A stretch of 64,000 nucleotides of DNA from Acidobacteriota bacterium (GCA_003223325.1 QHYS01000057.1:79538-143537), one strand, 5' to 3'. Positions 27,263-36,338 are shown, numbered from the stretch's first letter. Notes: a model not told the origin generated them from the letters alone. Translations and numbers: made by a program.

Positions 27263-28128
27263 CTACTAAGCTGCAACGTTCGTACTCTTGCGACTAGATG
27301 ATGTGTTATTCGAGACTGATGTTCACACGCACTTGTGACGGTCAAGCCGGTCGCCTTCCCGTGCGGTGGGTTACCATGATGGCCATTGAAAAGATAATTT
27401 CAAGAGCATCTAGGGGAGATGACACGCAGTTTGAATGCCACGTGGACAAAGAGATTTGGGTCGTGTCACTCCACTTCGACGCGGCGCTGATTGCTTCAAG
27501 AAGCTCTCGATGTCTTTACCGTAGTAAAGGAGGCGATCGCCATATCGGAGGCGATCACGGTATGGGCTGGGAGTTTAGAAGCGATGAGAAGGGTAGGCAT
27601 TGGAAAGTCGTAACCAATCCAGCGTTGGTTAATCTGCTCGACTGCCTTCATTTTGCATGTCTCCGAAAAGATGAAACCGAAAGTGCCGCGCCCCAAAGCA
27701 GAAGATCGCGACGGGAAGGTGAGCTTTCCACTTTGCCTATCGAAACGCTTGAGCCACAAAGCTTCCGCCAGCCGAATCGATGCGCATCTTACGCGGAGGG
27801 GTTCGGAAAGCTTTAGAGCTAGTGTTCTCCAAACCACCTTTCCCCGTGTCGCACCGATTCCAACCTTCAACTCTCGCGAAATTTTCTTCCGAGTTTTTCA
27901 TGTCGCTTCGCGACATCCACGAAGCATGAAAATGCGATCGAGATTGGCTTATGATTCGCTCGCCTGCGCAGGAAGAAGGCCGATCTTGCTTGGAGCATAA
28001 AGCCCGCTTCCGAGTTTGGCCTGGACATCGCTCCGAACCCCAAATTGTCGCCTGGCTTCCACGAGAGCACGCGGAGCAGATTGTTTCACCTTTCGATGTC
28101 CTCCGGCGCAGGGAGAAGGGAGAGAAGG
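27263..28128. other. Interval without a convincing gene, left flank of IS110-type sequence
   Basis: About 865 bases. Frames on both strands are open for 100-170 codons (for example plus strand 27298-27816 and minus strand 27737-28186), but their products have no recognisable domain and look like chance frames. The last 60 bases (purine-rich, ending AGAGAAGG before the ATG at 28129) are probably the upstream region of the IS110-type transposase gene. The left end of that element cannot be fixed, because this family lacks clear terminal inverted repeats. Confidence 0.4.
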
Positions 28129-28174
28129 ATGGAGAACATTCTCGCTTGCTGTGCCGGGTTAGATGTGCACAAAG
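28129..28174 (+). pseudogene. IS110-type transposase, N-terminal 15 codons (severed)
   Basis: ATG at 28129, with AGAAGG before it, encodes MENILACCAGLDVHK, the first strand of IS110/IS492 transposases that carries the first Asp of their DEDD catalytic set. After the Lys codon the sequence leaves the family. The rest of the gene resumes in the same sense 3.3 kb downstream at 31485 (HKESVEACVRQ). Joining 28174 to 31489 gives an uninterrupted 411-codon transposase. Confidence 0.88.
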
Positions 28175-28182
28175 CTTGCGCT

Positions 28183-30236
28183 TCATATTGCACCTTGTCC
28201 CGATTTGATAGCGGTCGGTTTACGGCCGCCACGCCCTTTGATAATCGTGACACCCCGAAGTGGCTCATAGAAAGAATCGCAGCGGGGATTGCAATCGATA
28301 CGCCGCAACAGACCGGACCGCGCCCACCCATGCAGGGTCGTTTCGGAGACTCCTAAGGTCTTGCTCATCTCTTTCGCCGTCAACAGGCCTTGTTCGCGCA
28401 ACCGGTCGAACCGGCTCTTGAGGTGATAGACCGTACGAATATGCACGATCTTCCTTACCGTAAACGGCTGGCTTTGCCAAGTCCGATGTCCCCGCTGATT
28501 GAGAATTTCCGCCACTTCACGATCACAGTGCTCGTTCAACAAAACGTCGACCTCCGCCACGACCTCCGGCTTGTTTTTGCGAATCTGCGCCATGGGCAAC
28601 GGTCGATCGACGGTCAGCGTCCGCGTAGCGCCTCCTCGCAAGCGTACGTGTACGGTGATGTTATCAGCCTTAATCAGGGTCACGTCTTCGATGAGCAACC
28701 TTAGCATCCGTTTCCTCTCACGCGCCTCGAGTTCCGGATCATTCCAGATGCGCGGAAAATCAGTAGCGAGCGAGAGGACTTTCTGGCGCACCTCTTCCTC
28801 AGTCAAGCGGCGCTGCTGCTCGGTATGCCGCTCGTAGTCTTCCTGCGCCGCGGCGTGAGCGCGCAATTTCTCATTCCACTCGGCCTCCAGGGAGCCGGCC
28901 ACGAGGCGATGGTCGGGATCGACGCTCATGTATCGCCGACGGGCTAACTCGGCCTCGTACCGTGCTCGCTCCACCTGTTGCCGACGCAGCGCGTCGGTTT
29001 CGGCACAACGCGCTTCCACTTCCTGTGCGACGGCGAGCGCCACCTCGAGTGTCAGCGGCTGTACCAACTCGAGCAAGAGATCGCTCACCGCTCGATCCAC
29101 AATGTTGCCCGCACACGCTGACATACTTTCGAGCCTCGGTGGATCGAGGCTTCTTGGCAGACGTAAGTGATTGCAATTTTTTCTTTTGCACTCCAGTAAT
29201 GCACCCCCATGCGTTCCCCGCAGAGACCGCACAGCACGCGTCCCTGCAATAAAGCCGGTCCCTCTCGCGCCGGCCCCCATCTGCGCGTGCTGCTGAACGC
29301 CAAAGTATTTTCGGCCAGGCGCTTCTGATTCGCCTCAAATCGATCCCAACTGATGTAGCCCGGATGCACGTCGCGGATCAGAAACTGCCATTCCTCCTGG
29401 GGCACTTTGAGTGAGACGGACTTTCCATCCGGCTTTCGGCGCCTGCGTGTGCGGCCATAGACGAAGGCGCCGGCATATCGGGGGTTGTGCAGAATTTGGA
29501 CGATACGGGTGTGGTCGACCCGGCCCCAGTGCAGTTCGCCCTTCTGGGCTCCCTCGTGAATTCGCCGAGGAAACCGCAGATCTTCCTCGCGAAAATAGCG
29601 GACGGTCTGCATGGCCGAACCAGTGCGCTCAAAGGTGTCGAAGACCAATCGTATGGCGGACTGGACTTCCCGATCCGGATCGATCCCCATGCTTCCGTCC
29701 GGCAGGTAAACCAAACCAATCGGTGGTCTCATCTCGAGCTCGGCGCGGCGCGCTTTATTGAGTACGCCGCCACGCATCCGCGCCTTCAGAAAATGCAGTT
29801 CCGCCTGGCTCAGTTCTCCCTTCAAACCGAGAAGAAGCTTGTCATTGAATGTCGCGGGATCGTAGAGGCCGTCCTCATCCAGGATCAAAGTGCCGGCGAT
29901 TTCGCACAACTCCATCAGGCGGTGCCAATCCGCGCAGTTCCGCGCCAACCGGGAGACCTCCAGCCCCATGATGATCCCGGCCTTGCCGAGCGCCACTTCA
30001 CTGACCAGTTGTGGGAATCCGTCGCGGCCAGCCGCGTGAGATGCGGTTTTACCGAGATCACAATCAATCACATGGAGGTGCTCAACCGGCCAGCCGAGCG
30101 CCACCGCCCGCTCGCGCAGCGCGTACTGACGCTGCGTGCTCTCGGTGTTCTCCAACACCTGGCGAGGCGTCGACTGACGAATGTAGAGATACGCATCCCG
30201 CTCCAGATGGGCGTTCGTGACTTTCCGTTCAGGCAT
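28183..30236 (-). pseudogene. Large serine recombinase with a -1 frameshift near the middle
   Basis: From ATG 30236 the frame encodes a serine-recombinase catalytic domain: Ser22 in YLYIRQSTPRQVLEN, the EVSRLARNCADWHRL motif and the ILDEDGLYDPATFNDKLLLG segment. The Recombinase domain follows (IVQILHNPRYAGAFVYGRTR), then a zinc ribbon (LCGLCGERM ... YVCQ ... VCQ). The frame ends soon after. A second frame continues with NIVDRAVSDLLLELVQPLTL, a long coiled coil (ARYEAELARRRYMSVDPDH) and a C-terminal helix-turn-helix (LTAKEMSKTLGVSETTLHGW) to 28183. One missing base near 29108-29113 (VSGNIVDRAV would be restored) accounts for the break; the intact protein would have about 684 residues. It presumably moved the element. 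Confidence 0.88.
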
Positions 30237-30507
30237 GCACGGAATCCTTTCCCCGATGGAGAATCCACCCCGCCATCATCTGAACCAGTTCCCTGGAGAC
30301 CTCCGAAGGAATCGGCGATCGGCCCGCAGGAGCTGGCGAAGGCCAAGAATCTAGCACCTGCCTTGAGGCACTGGCCCAAGCCAACATTCCATGGCGAAGC
30401 AAAACGGTAGGGCCTCGGGTTGCCCCGGACTGGTCCGCAGGGTCGATGAGGTAAGGACGCAACGCTTCGTACGCTGCCGCTGCATCGCCGGGAATCGAAG
30501 ACTTCAA
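30229..30507 (-). CDS. Small protein coupled to the serine recombinase
   Basis: A 92-residue protein predicted from a TTG (30507-30505) that overlaps the stop of the helix-turn-helix gene as TTGA. Its own end overlaps the recombinase start by 8 bases. This tight double coupling supports it as a real gene. The sequence includes GDAAAAYEALRPYLIDPADQ and SPIPSEVSRELVQMMAGWIL. No catalytic motif is recognised. Genes in this position are usual between a helix-turn-helix gene and this type of recombinase, so an accessory role in recombination is likely. Confidence 0.65.
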   Translation of the reverse strand: MKSSIPGDAAAAYEALRPYLIDPADQSGATRGPTVLLRHGMLAWASASRQVLDSWPSPAPAGRSPIPSEVSRELVQMMAGWILHRGKDSVHA

Positions 30508-30980
30508 GTTTGCTGACGCGGTTTTTTTTTGCGCCGCGCCAGAGCTCGCTCGAGACTGCGTCTGTGGACGGTAATGGCAAAACGTTCTTGAATAGCTTTC
30601 ACGCACTGAACGGTGGTGAGCTGGCGTTCTGACTCCCGCAAACTGACCACGTAGTCCAGAACTTCGGCGCTCAGCTTGTGTCCACCCTTCGGCCCCCGCC
30701 GAGCCGGCAATAGGCCGGCCAGTCCAGATCGTTGGAAAGACGCTTGGGCCTGATAAAACGTGGGGCGCGAAACGCCAAAAGCGGCAGCGGCCTCGAGAAT
30801 CGACATCTGTTCGGCAGTGTGGCGTCGCAGCATCTCGTAGCGGGCCTGCAGAAGATCGCGGGGATCGAAGAAGAGGTTCTGTTGGAACAGGGGATCGGTC
30901 ACGGTGTCCGCATGAGGATTGAGCGTGCCAGTCTGTTTCAGTTCTTCGGCCTTCTGGTCGCGCGGGCTGCGTTTGGGCAT
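30504..30980 (-). CDS. Helix-turn-helix protein of the serine-recombinase element
   Basis: A 158-residue protein from ATG 30980 (MPKRSPRDQKAEELKQTGTL). A helix-turn-helix of the homeodomain-like/transposase type lies at about 60-95 (MSILEAAAAFGVSRPTFYQA, with LAGLLPARRGPKGG). A second helical segment (TVQCVKAIQERFAITVHRRS) resembles a further DNA-binding helix pair. It ends in a very basic tail (RALARRKKKPRQQT). The frame is open further upstream to 31283, but that part reads as noncoding. It is the second gene of the element's operon and probably binds element ends or regulates the recombinase. Confidence 0.78.
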   Translation of the reverse strand: MPKRSPRDQKAEELKQTGTLNPHADTVTDPLFQQNLFFDPRDLLQARYEMLRRHTAEQMSILEAAAAFGVSRPTFYQAQASFQRSGLAGLLPARRGPKGGHKLSAEVLDYVVSLRESERQLTTVQCVKAIQERFAITVHRRSLERALARRKKKPRQQT

Positions 30981-31167
30981 CTGGATGGTGTTCGCTATGT
31001 AATAATAATTAAGCCTCACATAGAATGTCAAGCAAAATCGAAAGCCCCAGGATCCTGGTGCATGTTGGCGATATACAGAGGAAGTTAAGAGGAGTCCCTG
31101 ATCCGCGTGGAAGCGCCCCTCCGACCCATGCGGCGGATTTATTTTGACATATGAGGCGTAATTACAT

Positions 31168-31437
31168 TTACACATTTGGATGACTCCCTTCCCCCCGCTT
31201 CTGCCGATCCAGCCCCTCCCGCAGCTCCAGAAGATCATCCACGCGGAATGCAGAACGACCGGCGGAAATTCGGGTGAATGCATCGATCGGAAACAGGTCC
31301 GTGATATTGACTAGAAAGGACTTCAGTCGCCCGTCGGGGCCGTAGTAAAAAACACGGTCCTCTCCCCAACTGAGGTGTCGGGCGACCATTTCATATTCAT
31401 TCCCCACCAACGGATGAAAGGGATGGGTGATGCGGAA
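31168..31437 (-). CDS. DUF5372-like small protein of the element; start codon not evident
   Basis: The frame reads FRITHPFHPLVGNEYEMVAR, then HLSWGEDRVFYYGPDGRL and AFRVDDLLELREGLDRQKRG, which I recognise as the DUF5372 type of small protein that accompanies this class of serine recombinase. The similarity begins about 50 bases inside the right boundary of the element. No ATG, GTG or TTG lies between the boundary and the conserved HPFHPL; the first TTG (31410) would remove it. Either the gene lost its start on insertion or a non-standard codon is used. Confidence 0.6.
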   Translation of the reverse strand, partial: FRITHPFHPLVGNEYEMVARHLSWGEDRVFYYGPDGRLKSFLVNITDLFPIDAFTRISAGRSAFRVDDLLELREGLDRQKRGEGSHPNV

Positions 31438-31484
31438 TCGACCGGCGGATTTACCGGCATGGCCTGTAGTTGCTGATATTCCAT

Positions 31485-32678
31485 AAAGAGTCAGTCGAAG
31501 CCTGTGTGCGGCAAATCGAACCGAGCGGTCGCGTGCATAGTGAGACTCGCCACTGGGGAACGATGACTCGAGACCTTGTGGCGATGGCTGATTGGCTGGC
31601 GGCCGAAGGAGTTAGGAATGTAGCCATGGAGTCCACCGGAGTGTTTTGGAAGCCGATTTTCAACATCTTGGAAAACCGCTTCACGGTGTTGCTGGTGAAT
31701 GCGCGCCATCTCAAACAGGTGCCGGGGCGCAAGAGTGACGTTCGGGATTGCCAATGGATTGCGCAATTGCTGCAATGTGGACTGCTGAAGGGCAGCTTCA
31801 TTCCCCCGCGTCCGCAGCGCGAGTTGCGGGACCTCACGCGACACCGGACCCAGTTGGTGGAAGAAAAGACGCGCACTATCACTCGAATTCAAAAAGTCCT
31901 GGAAGATGCCAATATCAAGCTGGCCTCGGTGGCCACCGATGTAATGGGCGTTTCCGGCCGGGCCATGATTCAACGATTGATGGAAGGAGAGACCGACCCC
32001 CACAAGCTCGCGGATCTGGCGCAGCGCCAATTACGCGGGAAGATTCCCGAGCTGGAGAAAGCCCTGGAGGGGAAGCTGACCGATCATCATCGCTTCTTGC
32101 TGAAGCTGCTCTGGAAAGAACTAGCCCAACAGGAGGAGTTGATCGCCGAGCTGGACGCCAAAATCGAGGAGCACACACGCCCTTTCGCGGCTGAGATCGG
32201 CCGCCTAGACGCCATCCCCGGGGTCGATCAGCGCGTGGCCCAGGTCCTGCTGGCTGAAGTGGGAGCCGACATCAAACCGTTCCCGAGCGATCAGCATTTA
32301 TCTTCGTGGGCGGGGATGTGTCCGGGCAATGAAGAAAGCGCCGGGAAGCGGAGAAGAAGACGCATCACGCCGGGCAACCGCTGGCTTAAGAAAACCTTAG
32401 CACAAGCGGCTTGGGCCGCGAGTCGCACAAAGAACACCTACTTGGCTACCCAGTATCGCCGCGTGGCGGGTCACCGTGGGAGGAAGCGCGCCCTGATTGC
32501 CGTGGGCCATTCGATGCTGGTGATTTTCTACCACATGATGAGCTCAGGGGCGACCTACGCCAACTTAGGCGGCGATTTTTTCGACCGCCTCGAACCGGAG
32601 CGTCTGACCCGTTATTACGTCAAGCGCCTGGAACGCCTCGGCCACAAGGTCACGCTCGAAACCAACATTGCCGCCTGA
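31485..32678 (+). pseudogene. IS110-type transposase lacking its N-terminus
   Basis: About 397 residues of an IS110/IS492-family transposase. The DEDD domain has lost its first Asp (in the severed GLDVHK at 28 kb) but retains later acidic positions (NVAMESTGVFWKP; GRKSDVRDCQWIAQLL). A coiled-coil linker follows, then the Transposase_20 domain with the Ser-containing motif (IPGVDQRVAQVLLAEVG, DQHLSSWAGMCPGNEESAGK) and a basic C-terminal part. A TTG at 31470 would allow expression of a protein without the catalytic Asp, probably inactive. The gene is continuous apart from the 3.3-kb insertion. Confidence 0.92.
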
Positions 32679-32811
32679 CCTGAACAAAATTTTCGGAGCA
32701 GAACTTAGTAGTGATTCATTGACATGATTCCTTTTTCGGTATACACCTTTGGAAATCGATTCGGAATTATTCGGGCAAACGATTCTCCTAGCAGTGTTTT
32801 CTGATGCCTGT

Positions 32812-32827
32812 TTGGCACGGTTCTTGC
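32812..32827 (+). promoter_or_regulatory. Sigma-54 (-24/-12) promoter
   Basis: TTGGCACG then four bases then TTGC: GG (32814-32815) and GC (32826-32827) are 10 bases apart, as required for sigma-54. The match to TTGGCACG-N4-TTGC is complete. It lies immediately before the NtrC-type regulator gene, with the predicted start point near 32839. Confidence 0.88.
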
Positions 32828-32849
32828 CTTAGTGGGAAGAAGCATTGAC

Positions 32850-34247
32850 GTGGAAGGTAAAGCCAAGCCCGCCAGCTTCAAAACGAGTGCCGCCGGCTTG
32901 TCCATCCTAATCGTAGACGACGAGGATGCGACACGGGAGTTGTGCCGCGATATCGCCTTGGAAATGGGCCTGGAAGTACACACGGCCTCTACCACGAGCG
33001 AGGCGCTCGACACGTTGGAGCAGTCGCCCGTCGACATCGTCGTCACCGACCTTCGGGTACCACAGCTGGGAGGACTCGAGCTTCTGAAGCGCATCAACTC
33101 GAGCCAGCCGAATACCTCGGTGATGATGCTCACCCAATACGGAACGATAGAAACTGCCGTGGCAGCCACGAGGCTGGGAGCTCGGGACTATGTCACCAAG
33201 CCTTTTCACGTAGCGGAACTGCGAGCCAAGATCGAGCGGCTGATTCAGAGTGTCGAACTGGACCACGAAAATCGGATTCTTCGCGAGCAATTGCGAACGC
33301 GGCCCGGCTTTGGCGCCTTAGTCGGCCTCTCCACGAAAATGCAGCGCGTCTACAAAATGGTGGAGAAGGTCAGCCAACACAACTACCCGGTGTTGATTCT
33401 GGGCGAGAGCGGAACGGGCAAGGAGCTGGTGGCGCAATCGATCCATTTTCAAGGCGTGAGGCAGAATAAACCGTTCGTTCCGGTGGATTGCTCGGGTCTG
33501 GTGCCGACCCTAATCGAATCGGAACTATTTGGCTACGTGAAAGGAGCGTTTACCGGGGCCCAGCACGCTCGCGCGGGATTGCTGGAGTCGGGGAATGGCG
33601 GGACCGTTTTTCTTGACGAGATCTGCGATCTTCCCGTGGATTTACAAGCGAAATTGCTACGGGCGCTACAGGAACGCGAGATCCGGCCCGTAGGAGCGAC
33701 AGACCGGGTGCGCATCGATTTGCGCATCATTGCCGCTACCAATCGCGATCTAGAATCGGCCATTCGCGGAGGAACCTTCCGGCAGGACCTCTATTTCCGG
33801 CTGAACGTGGTGCAAATCAAATTGCCTCCGCTGCGGGAACGGAAGAGTGATATTCCGCTGCTGGTTAGTTTTTTTATGGAAAAATTCAGCGACCCACAGC
33901 GGCCTATTCGCACCATCTCTGAAGACGCCATGCGGCGGCTGATGGCTTATGACTGGCCGGGAAACGTGCGAGAACTGGAGAATGCGGTGGAGCGCGCCGT
34001 GGCGCTGGGCTCCGGCCCCATCCTACACATCGCCGATCTTCCTTCCAACCTGCAGCAAAGCTCGAGCGAGAAGTCGCTTGAATCTAACGAACTTACGACC
34101 ATCGAGGAGATGATACGGCGTGCCATTTTGCGCGCGCTGCGCGAGACCAACGGAGACAAGCTGGCCGCCGCGAGATTGCTAGGTATCGGCAAAACCACGC
34201 TGTATCGCAAGCTCAAACAATACGGTCCCGAACTTCCTGCGAACTGA
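32850..34247 (+). CDS. NtrC-family sigma-54-dependent response regulator
   Basis: An approximately 465-residue transcription activator. Counting from an alternative GTG at 32832: receiver domain with DD in ILIVDDED and phospho-acceptor Asp73 in VTDLRVP, Lys123 in YVTKPF; AAA+ domain with Walker A GESGTGKE (191-198), the sigma-54 contact loop GAFTGA (238-243) and Walker B GTVFLDE (257-263); then a Fis-type helix-turn-helix (AAARLLGIGKTTLYRKLKQY). The sigma-54 start point predicted near 32839 lies after GTG 32832, so GTG 32850 is preferred. It is probably autoregulated through its own sigma-54 promoter and phosphorylated by the hybrid kinase encoded just downstream. Confidence 0.93.
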   Translation: MEGKAKPASFKTSAAGLSILIVDDEDATRELCRDIALEMGLEVHTASTTSEALDTLEQSPVDIVVTDLRVPQLGGLELLKRINSSQPNTSVMMLTQYGTIETAVAATRLGARDYVTKPFHVAELRAKIERLIQSVELDHENRILREQLRTRPGFGALVGLSTKMQRVYKMVEKVSQHNYPVLILGESGTGKELVAQSIHFQGVRQNKPFVPVDCSGLVPTLIESELFGYVKGAFTGAQHARAGLLESGNGGTVFLDEICDLPVDLQAKLLRALQEREIRPVGATDRVRIDLRIIAATNRDLESAIRGGTFRQDLYFRLNVVQIKLPPLRERKSDIPLLVSFFMEKFSDPQRPIRTISEDAMRRLMAYDWPGNVRELENAVERAVALGSGPILHIADLPSNLQQSSSEKSLESNELTTIEEMIRRAILRALRETNGDKLAAARLLGIGKTTLYRKLKQYGPELPAN

Positions 34248-34442
34248 CAGAGCGTTTTGCGCCGAGTGCTCACCTGTTTTACTGTATGGCAACGTTGCGC
34301 ATTCCCGTCCGGGGACGTGTTTTGGCTTAATGTGTATCGGAGTGGGAATGCCGCTCCCGCCTGGGGGTCGCGGCACCTTTCCAAGATATTGATTCTGCAA
34401 AAAATCCAAGATGTTGACTCTGCAAAGAAGGTTTCGCCCGGT

Positions 34443-34458
34443 TGGCGAACGCTGTGCA
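34443..34458 (+). promoter_or_regulatory. Second, weaker sigma-54-like promoter
   Basis: TTGGCGAACGCTGTGCA has GG (34444-34445) and GC (34456-34457) exactly 10 bases apart. The flanks match TTGGC and TGCA but not the full consensus. It precedes the small membrane peptide and histidine-kinase genes, so the downstream regulator could control the whole cluster. Confidence 0.45.
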
Positions 34459-34479
34459 GGAGATTCTGCGGAGAGCGTG

Positions 34480-34596
34480 ATGATCCACAGAAAGATCTGG
34501 CTGCACGACCAAACGATAAGACTTGCTGTTGAAATTCTCACCACTTTCGTAACTGCGGCACTGATCGGCTACTGGATCCTGCAGACTTCTCGATAA
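34480..34596 (+). CDS. Possible 38-residue single-span membrane peptide
   Basis: ATG 34480 follows GGAGAG with a 5-base gap. The product begins MIHRKIWLHDQTIRLAVEIL and continues with one clear transmembrane helix (TTFVTAALIGYWIL) and a short tail. It lies between a sigma-54-like promoter and the hybrid kinase gene, a position where a small regulator of the kinase could sit. The call rests on the ribosome site, composition and context only. Confidence 0.4.
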   Translation: MIHRKIWLHDQTIRLAVEILTTFVTAALIGYWILQTSR

Positions 34597-34625
34597 TCGG
34601 ACGGACGCCGGACCAATGGAGTCCA

Positions 34626-36338
34626 ATGCGCCATCTTGCGCCAAATGATTCTCGCATAGCGGAAAGGAGCCGCGGCGGCGATCTTGCGACCCGGCCCAGA
34701 CCGCGCTCGCCGGAGATAGGATCCCGTGCCGAAGCAGTGTTGGCGACCCTGCTCGAATCGCTGGAGTGCGGGATCCTGCTGTTCGGGCCGGGAGGGGATC
34801 TGTGGGCGGTTAATGACCGGTTCGCCGAAATTCTGGGAATCGAACCGGCGAGACTGCGGGAATTGAGCAATTTGGAGCAGATCGTGGACATGGTGGCCAG
34901 CCAATTGGCGCACGGCGATAGCGTCGCAGCGCGCTGGCGGCAGCGGTTTCGGAGTGGAGAGGCATTTTGGGATGAACTGGAGCTGGCAAAACCGGACCAG
35001 AAGATCGTGGAGCGCTACGCGCGCCCGGTACTCGACCGTTATAAGCAGCCAGTCGGCTGGCTGGAGGTCCATCGAGATATCACCAACCGCCGGCAAATCG
35101 AGTCTCGGTTATTCCATAGCGAGCGGCTGGCGGCGCTGGGACAAATGGTTTCCGGCGTTGCGCATGAACTCAATAATGCGCTGACAAGCGTTTTCGGCTA
35201 CGCCCAGTTGGTGCAGAAACGGACCAGAGGTTTCGAGTGGGAGGTGGAGGCCCGGCACATCCTTGAAGAAGGCGATCGCGCAAGACGTATCGCCCAAAAT
35301 CTATTGCTCTTCGCACGCGGCAGCAAGAGCGAGCGTACGCCGGTGAACCTGAACGAAGTCGTAGAGCGCACGCTGCAGATCCGTGCGCACGAGCTGCGTC
35401 TGGAGAATATCAGTGTGGAGCTCGATTTGGATGAGCGGCCCCCGGAAGCGATGGCGGACGCGGCACAGATTCAGCAGGCTTTGCTCAATCTCATCGTGAA
35501 CGCGGAGCAGGCCATCCGCCAAGCAAGGGAGAGCGGCCACATTTGGATTCGGACGAAACAGATTTCCGCAGATCGCATCGCTGTGGTAGTTGCCGACGAT
35601 GGACCGGGCGTTCCTCCGGAAGTGGTGTTGCGAATCTTCGATCCGTTCTTCACAACGAAGCCTGCCGGCGTGGGTACCGGCCTGGGCCTTTCGATTCTGT
35701 ACGGAATCGTACGCCAGCATGGCGGCGACGTTTCTGTGGAGAACCGACCAGGAGGTGGAGCGGTGTTTACGGTAGAATTGCCGAGCGCCCCAAGCTCGTC
35801 GGCCGGAGGTGAAAGGCCGTACCTGATCCGTGCACCAAGGCCGGAAGACCAGGCCGGCAGGGAGAAGGCGCGGGGAAGCCGCATTCTGGTGGTGGAAGAC
35901 GAACCCACGGTAGCGCGGCTGATCGCAGACGTCCTAGGTGAAGATGGGCACTTGGTGGACACAATATTGGATAGCAGTCAGGGACTCGATCTGGCGCGGG
36001 CGCGACGGTACGATCTGGTGATCTGCGATTTACGCATGCCCTATCTGGACGGGCGCGCTCTTTACCGGCAACTAGCACACGATGAAAACCCGCTCCAGCA
36101 CAGGTTGATATTCGTCACCGGCGATACCCTTGCGCCGCGAACTGTAGACTTTCTGCAAAAGTGCGGCTTGCCGTACCTGGCCAAGCCGTTTCTCGTCGAA
36201 GAATTAAAAGAGGTCGTAGCCCGTAGCTTGGCACCGACAAGCATCATTCCGTCCAGTTCCCTTGACCTGATGGAACGAGAAGTGCCTCGCGACCACGAAC
36301 ACGCCCCCCGGCAGCATTGGAAACGCTATGAAACTTGA
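34626..36338 (+). CDS. Hybrid sensor histidine kinase (PAS - HisKA - HATPase - receiver)
   Basis: A 570-residue soluble kinase. A PAS-like domain (about 35-150: LECGILLFGPGGDLWAVNDR) is followed by the dimerisation/phospho-acceptor domain with His180 in SGVAHELNNALTSVFGYAQL and an ATPase domain (NLIVNAEQAIRQA N box; DDGPGVP; FFTTKPAGVGTGLGL). A C-terminal receiver domain has Asp468 in LVICDLRMP. No membrane helix is present, so the signal is cytoplasmic. GGAG lies 4 bases before the ATG. It is downstream of the NtrC-type regulator, its likely target, and overlaps the next gene by 11 bases. The attached receiver could act as an internal phosphate sink or relay to the DHp-only protein. Confidence 0.92.
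   Translation: MRHLAPNDSRIAERSRGGDLATRPRPRSPEIGSRAEAVLATLLESLECGILLFGPGGDLWAVNDRFAEILGIEPARLRELSNLEQIVDMVASQLAHGDSVAARWRQRFRSGEAFWDELELAKPDQKIVERYARPVLDRYKQPVGWLEVHRDITNRRQIESRLFHSERLAALGQMVSGVAHELNNALTSVFGYAQLVQKRTRGFEWEVEARHILEEGDRARRIAQNLLLFARGSKSERTPVNLNEVVERTLQIRAHELRLENISVELDLDERPPEAMADAAQIQQALLNLIVNAEQAIRQARESGHIWIRTKQISADRIAVVVADDGPGVPPEVVLRIFDPFFTTKPAGVGTGLGLSILYGIVRQHGGDVSVENRPGGGAVFTVELPSAPSSSAGGERPYLIRAPRPEDQAGREKARGSRILVVEDEPTVARLIADVLGEDGHLVDTILDSSQGLDLARARRYDLVICDLRMPYLDGRALYRQLAHDENPLQHRLIFVTGDTLAPRTVDFLQKCGLPYLAKPFLVEELKEVVARSLAPTSIIPSSSLDLMEREVPRDHEHAPRQHWKRYET

Larger units (their letters stand above)
28175..31488. mobile_element. 3.3-kb element with large serine recombinase, inserted in an IS110-type transposase gene
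   Basis: Bounded by AAAG at 28171-28174 and 31485-31488. The left flank ends GTGCACAAAG, the right flank begins CATAAAGAGTCAG, and fusing them at AAAG restores the host frame exactly. Inside, all genes point left: a DUF5372-like small protein, a helix-turn-helix protein, a 92-residue protein and a large serine recombinase. No terminal inverted repeats are visible, which fits serine-recombinase movement through a short crossover core. The recombinase stop codon lies 9 bases from the left boundary. The 4-bp repeat may be a duplication or simply the shared crossover core. Confidence 0.85.

Noticed and set aside
27298..27816. 172-codon plus-strand frame in the insertion zone
   Set aside because: No domain, no clear ribosome site, and overlapping frames on the other strand are equally long; probably chance.
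27737..28186. 149-codon minus-strand frame over the transposase start
   Set aside because: Ser/Arg-rich shadow of noncoding DNA; the plus strand has the real transposase N-terminus.
34257..34300. TGGCA-ACGT-TGC resembling a sigma-54 promoter after the NtrC-type gene
   Set aside because: GG and GC are only 7 bases apart; sigma-54 needs 10.
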